Source: Catellatospora citrea
GTDB lineage: Bacteria; Actinomycetota; Actinomycetes; Mycobacteriales; Micromonosporaceae
NCBI RefSeq assembly: GCF_003610235.1
Contig: NZ_RAPR01000001.1
Span: forward strand, 6,882,001 to 6,946,000
Reading direction: 5' to 3'
Length of the DNA: 64,000 bases
A program made the translations under genes and the position numbers. Positions 62,876 through 64,000 of the stretch are shown piece by piece (positions within the stretch are counted from its first letter, which is position 1; the number at the start of each line of letters is the position of its first letter). The notes under the pieces are model-generated. The model was not told where the DNA came from. It made no database searches and saw nothing but the letters and a program-made list of their open reading frames with translations.

Positions 62876-64000
62876 TCACGGCAGGTCGAGCGGATCCGGA
62901 TGCGGCACGGCGAGCTTGTGGGCGACGTCGTTGGCCACCGGATGGCCGGCGTTGACCAGCAGCTTGTAGGCGTACTCCCAGTGCTCGCGGGCGGTGGCGT
63001 GATCGCCGAGCGCCTGGAACGCGTCACCCGCGTGGTTGGCCAGCTGCGCGTCGAGGATCGGATCGCCGAGCTGCCGGGCCAGGTCACGGGCGGCGTCAAA
63101 CTGTTCGACCGCGGCCGCGTACGCGCCGAGGGCATGGTGGGCCATGCCGAGGTTGTCCCGGCTGACGGCCTCGTTGGCGAAGTCCTCGGCCTGGTGCTGC
63201 TCGGCGGCGGCGCGGCGGTAGAAGACGCTCGCGGTCGCCGCGTCGCCGCGGAACGAGTGGTAAAGGCCGACGGCGTTGGCGGCGCGGCCGGTCCAGGCGG
63301 GGTCGGACAGGCCGGTCCACAGCTCCAGCGAACGTTCGGCGTGCGCCAGCGCGGTGACGACGTCACCCTGCAGGAAGCACACATACGACAGGACGAACTC
63401 GGTCTCGGCTTCGCCAGGAGTGTCGCCGGCGGACCGGCACAGCTGCATGGCCTCGTGCATGTGCGCGTACGCGTCGGCGAAGCGGCTCAGACGTCCGGCT
63501 ACGGCACCGAGGAACCGGTGGGCGTGGGCCGTCGCGGCATGGTCCATCGAGGCGGTCGCCGCCCGCAGCGCCACCGCCCACGCTGCGCCCTCGTCATGCC
63601 AGCGGTGCTGCTCGTAGAGGAACGTGTCCAGCGCCCAGCCGAGCTGCCACGCGTGCCGGTCGGCCCCGTCGTCACGAGCCTGGCGCAGCGTCGCCATCAG
63701 CACCGCGCGTTCGGCTTCCAGCCAGGCCAGCGCGGCCTTGTAGTCCGGGCGGCTGCCCGCGGCCGGCGGCACCGGCAGCGGGATCGGCGGACGGATCGGG
63801 TTCAGGACGCGGTCAGCCTCGTGCGCCGTGCGCGTGTAGTAGTCGAGCAGCCGGGTCAGCGCGTCACGTCGCTCGGCATCGGCGTCGACGGCCCGGGCCA
63901 GCTCGCCGGCGTAGTCGCGCAGCAGGTCGTGCAGGAGGTAGCGGCGGGGCCGGTGCTCGACGATCAGGCCGGCCTCGACCAGCTCGTCGAGCTCGGCCCG
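62876..64000 (-). CDS. AfsR-type regulator, 3' part (5' end outside window)
   Basis: The frame is open from 64000 to the stop at 62876, about 374 residues. The first part, E-L-D-E-L-V-E-A-G-L-I and RYLLHDLLRDYA, matches the winged region after the NB-ARC domain of the AfsR protein at 54115-56892; TPR-like helices follow. It is a paralogue of that regulator in the opposite orientation. The N-terminal domains are not visible. Confidence 0.85.
   Translation of the reverse strand, partial: RAELDELVEAGLIVEHRPRRYLLHDLLRDYAGELARAVDADAERRDALTRLLDYYTRTAHEADRVLNPIRPPIPLPVPPAAGSRPDYKAALAWLEAERAVLMATLRQARDDGADRHAWQLGWALDTFLYEQHRWHDEGAAWAVALRAATASMDHAATAHAHRFLGAVAGRLSRFADAYAHMHEAMQLCRSAGDTPGEAETEFVLSYVCFLQGDVVTALAHAERSLELWTGLSDPAWTGRAANAVGLYHSFRGDAATASVFYRRAAAEQHQAEDFANEAVSRDNLGMAHHALGAYAAAVEQFDAARDLARQLGDPILDAQLANHAGDAFQALGDHATAREHWEYAYKLLVNAGHPVANDVAHKLAVPHPDPLDLP

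Noticed and set aside
1..64000. CRISPR arrays, tRNA/rRNA genes, insertion sequences
   Set aside because: No regularly spaced repeats, cloverleaf or transposase-like proteins were found on reading both strands.

Overview
The window is high-GC actinobacterial DNA (roughly 70% G+C by eye). It has many GTG starts, ATGA/GTGA start-stop overlaps, leaderless-looking genes with a TANNNT box 6-8 nt before the start, Tat-exported enzymes and AfsR/SARP-type regulators. A Micromonosporaceae-like filamentous actinomycete is the best guess. No rRNA, tRNA, CRISPR array or insertion sequence was recognised.

Region 1 (1-23.6 kb) looks like a secondary-metabolite locus built around an amino-group carrier protein. 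On the + strand are a DegT-type aminotransferase (cut by the window start), transketolase N- and C-subunits and a LysW-type carrier, all joined by 4-base overlaps. Next comes a CHAT/caspase-like protein with a zinc ribbon. On the - strand, 13-16 kb away, are LysZ-type kinase and LysY-type reductase genes and an ATP-grasp ligase. Together these match the LysW-Glu-semialdehyde plus transketolase logic known from vazabitide-type pathways, which make diamino-dihydroxyheptanoate-like amino acids. Between the two parts lie an unrelated-looking stretch (5.3-8.6 kb) and an ACP/KS/KS-like/crotonase operon (8.9-12.0 kb), an esterase and an MFS exporter. A desaturase-fold enzyme, an SDR and a class III aminotransferase follow. 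LysX (RimK-type) and LysK genes are not in the window.

Region 2 (25-32.4 kb) is a six-gene exopolysaccharide operon: galE, a CE18/Agd3-PelA-like deacetylase, a PelF-like GT4, a polytopic membrane protein, a GH135-like and a GH114-like hydrolase. Its gene content parallels the fungal galactosaminogalactan cluster and bacterial Pel operons.

Region 3 (32.4-43.5 kb) is mixed. It holds a GNAT, a ricin-lectin metalloprotease, a pterin dehydratase-VOC fusion, a Tat-exported amidase and a very large two-TM protein of unknown role. It also holds a fused TmpA/TmpB-like phosphonate oxygenase next to a Tat-exported metallophosphoesterase.

Region 4 (43.7-49.9 kb) is a tightly coupled seven-gene operon: KASIII-like enzyme, AurF-like diiron oxygenase, ACP, SerRS-like amino acid:carrier-protein ligase, thioester reductase, BtaA-like aminocarboxypropyl transferase and GNAT. 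I do not recognise this combination; it is the best candidate for an undescribed biosynthetic system.

Region 5 (50-64 kb) is ordinary accessory or housekeeping sequence: methyltransferase, metallo-beta-lactamase, VOC and SRPBCC proteins, an AfsR-type regulator, small secreted proteins, a subtilase, a potassium channel and the 3' part of a second AfsR-like regulator.
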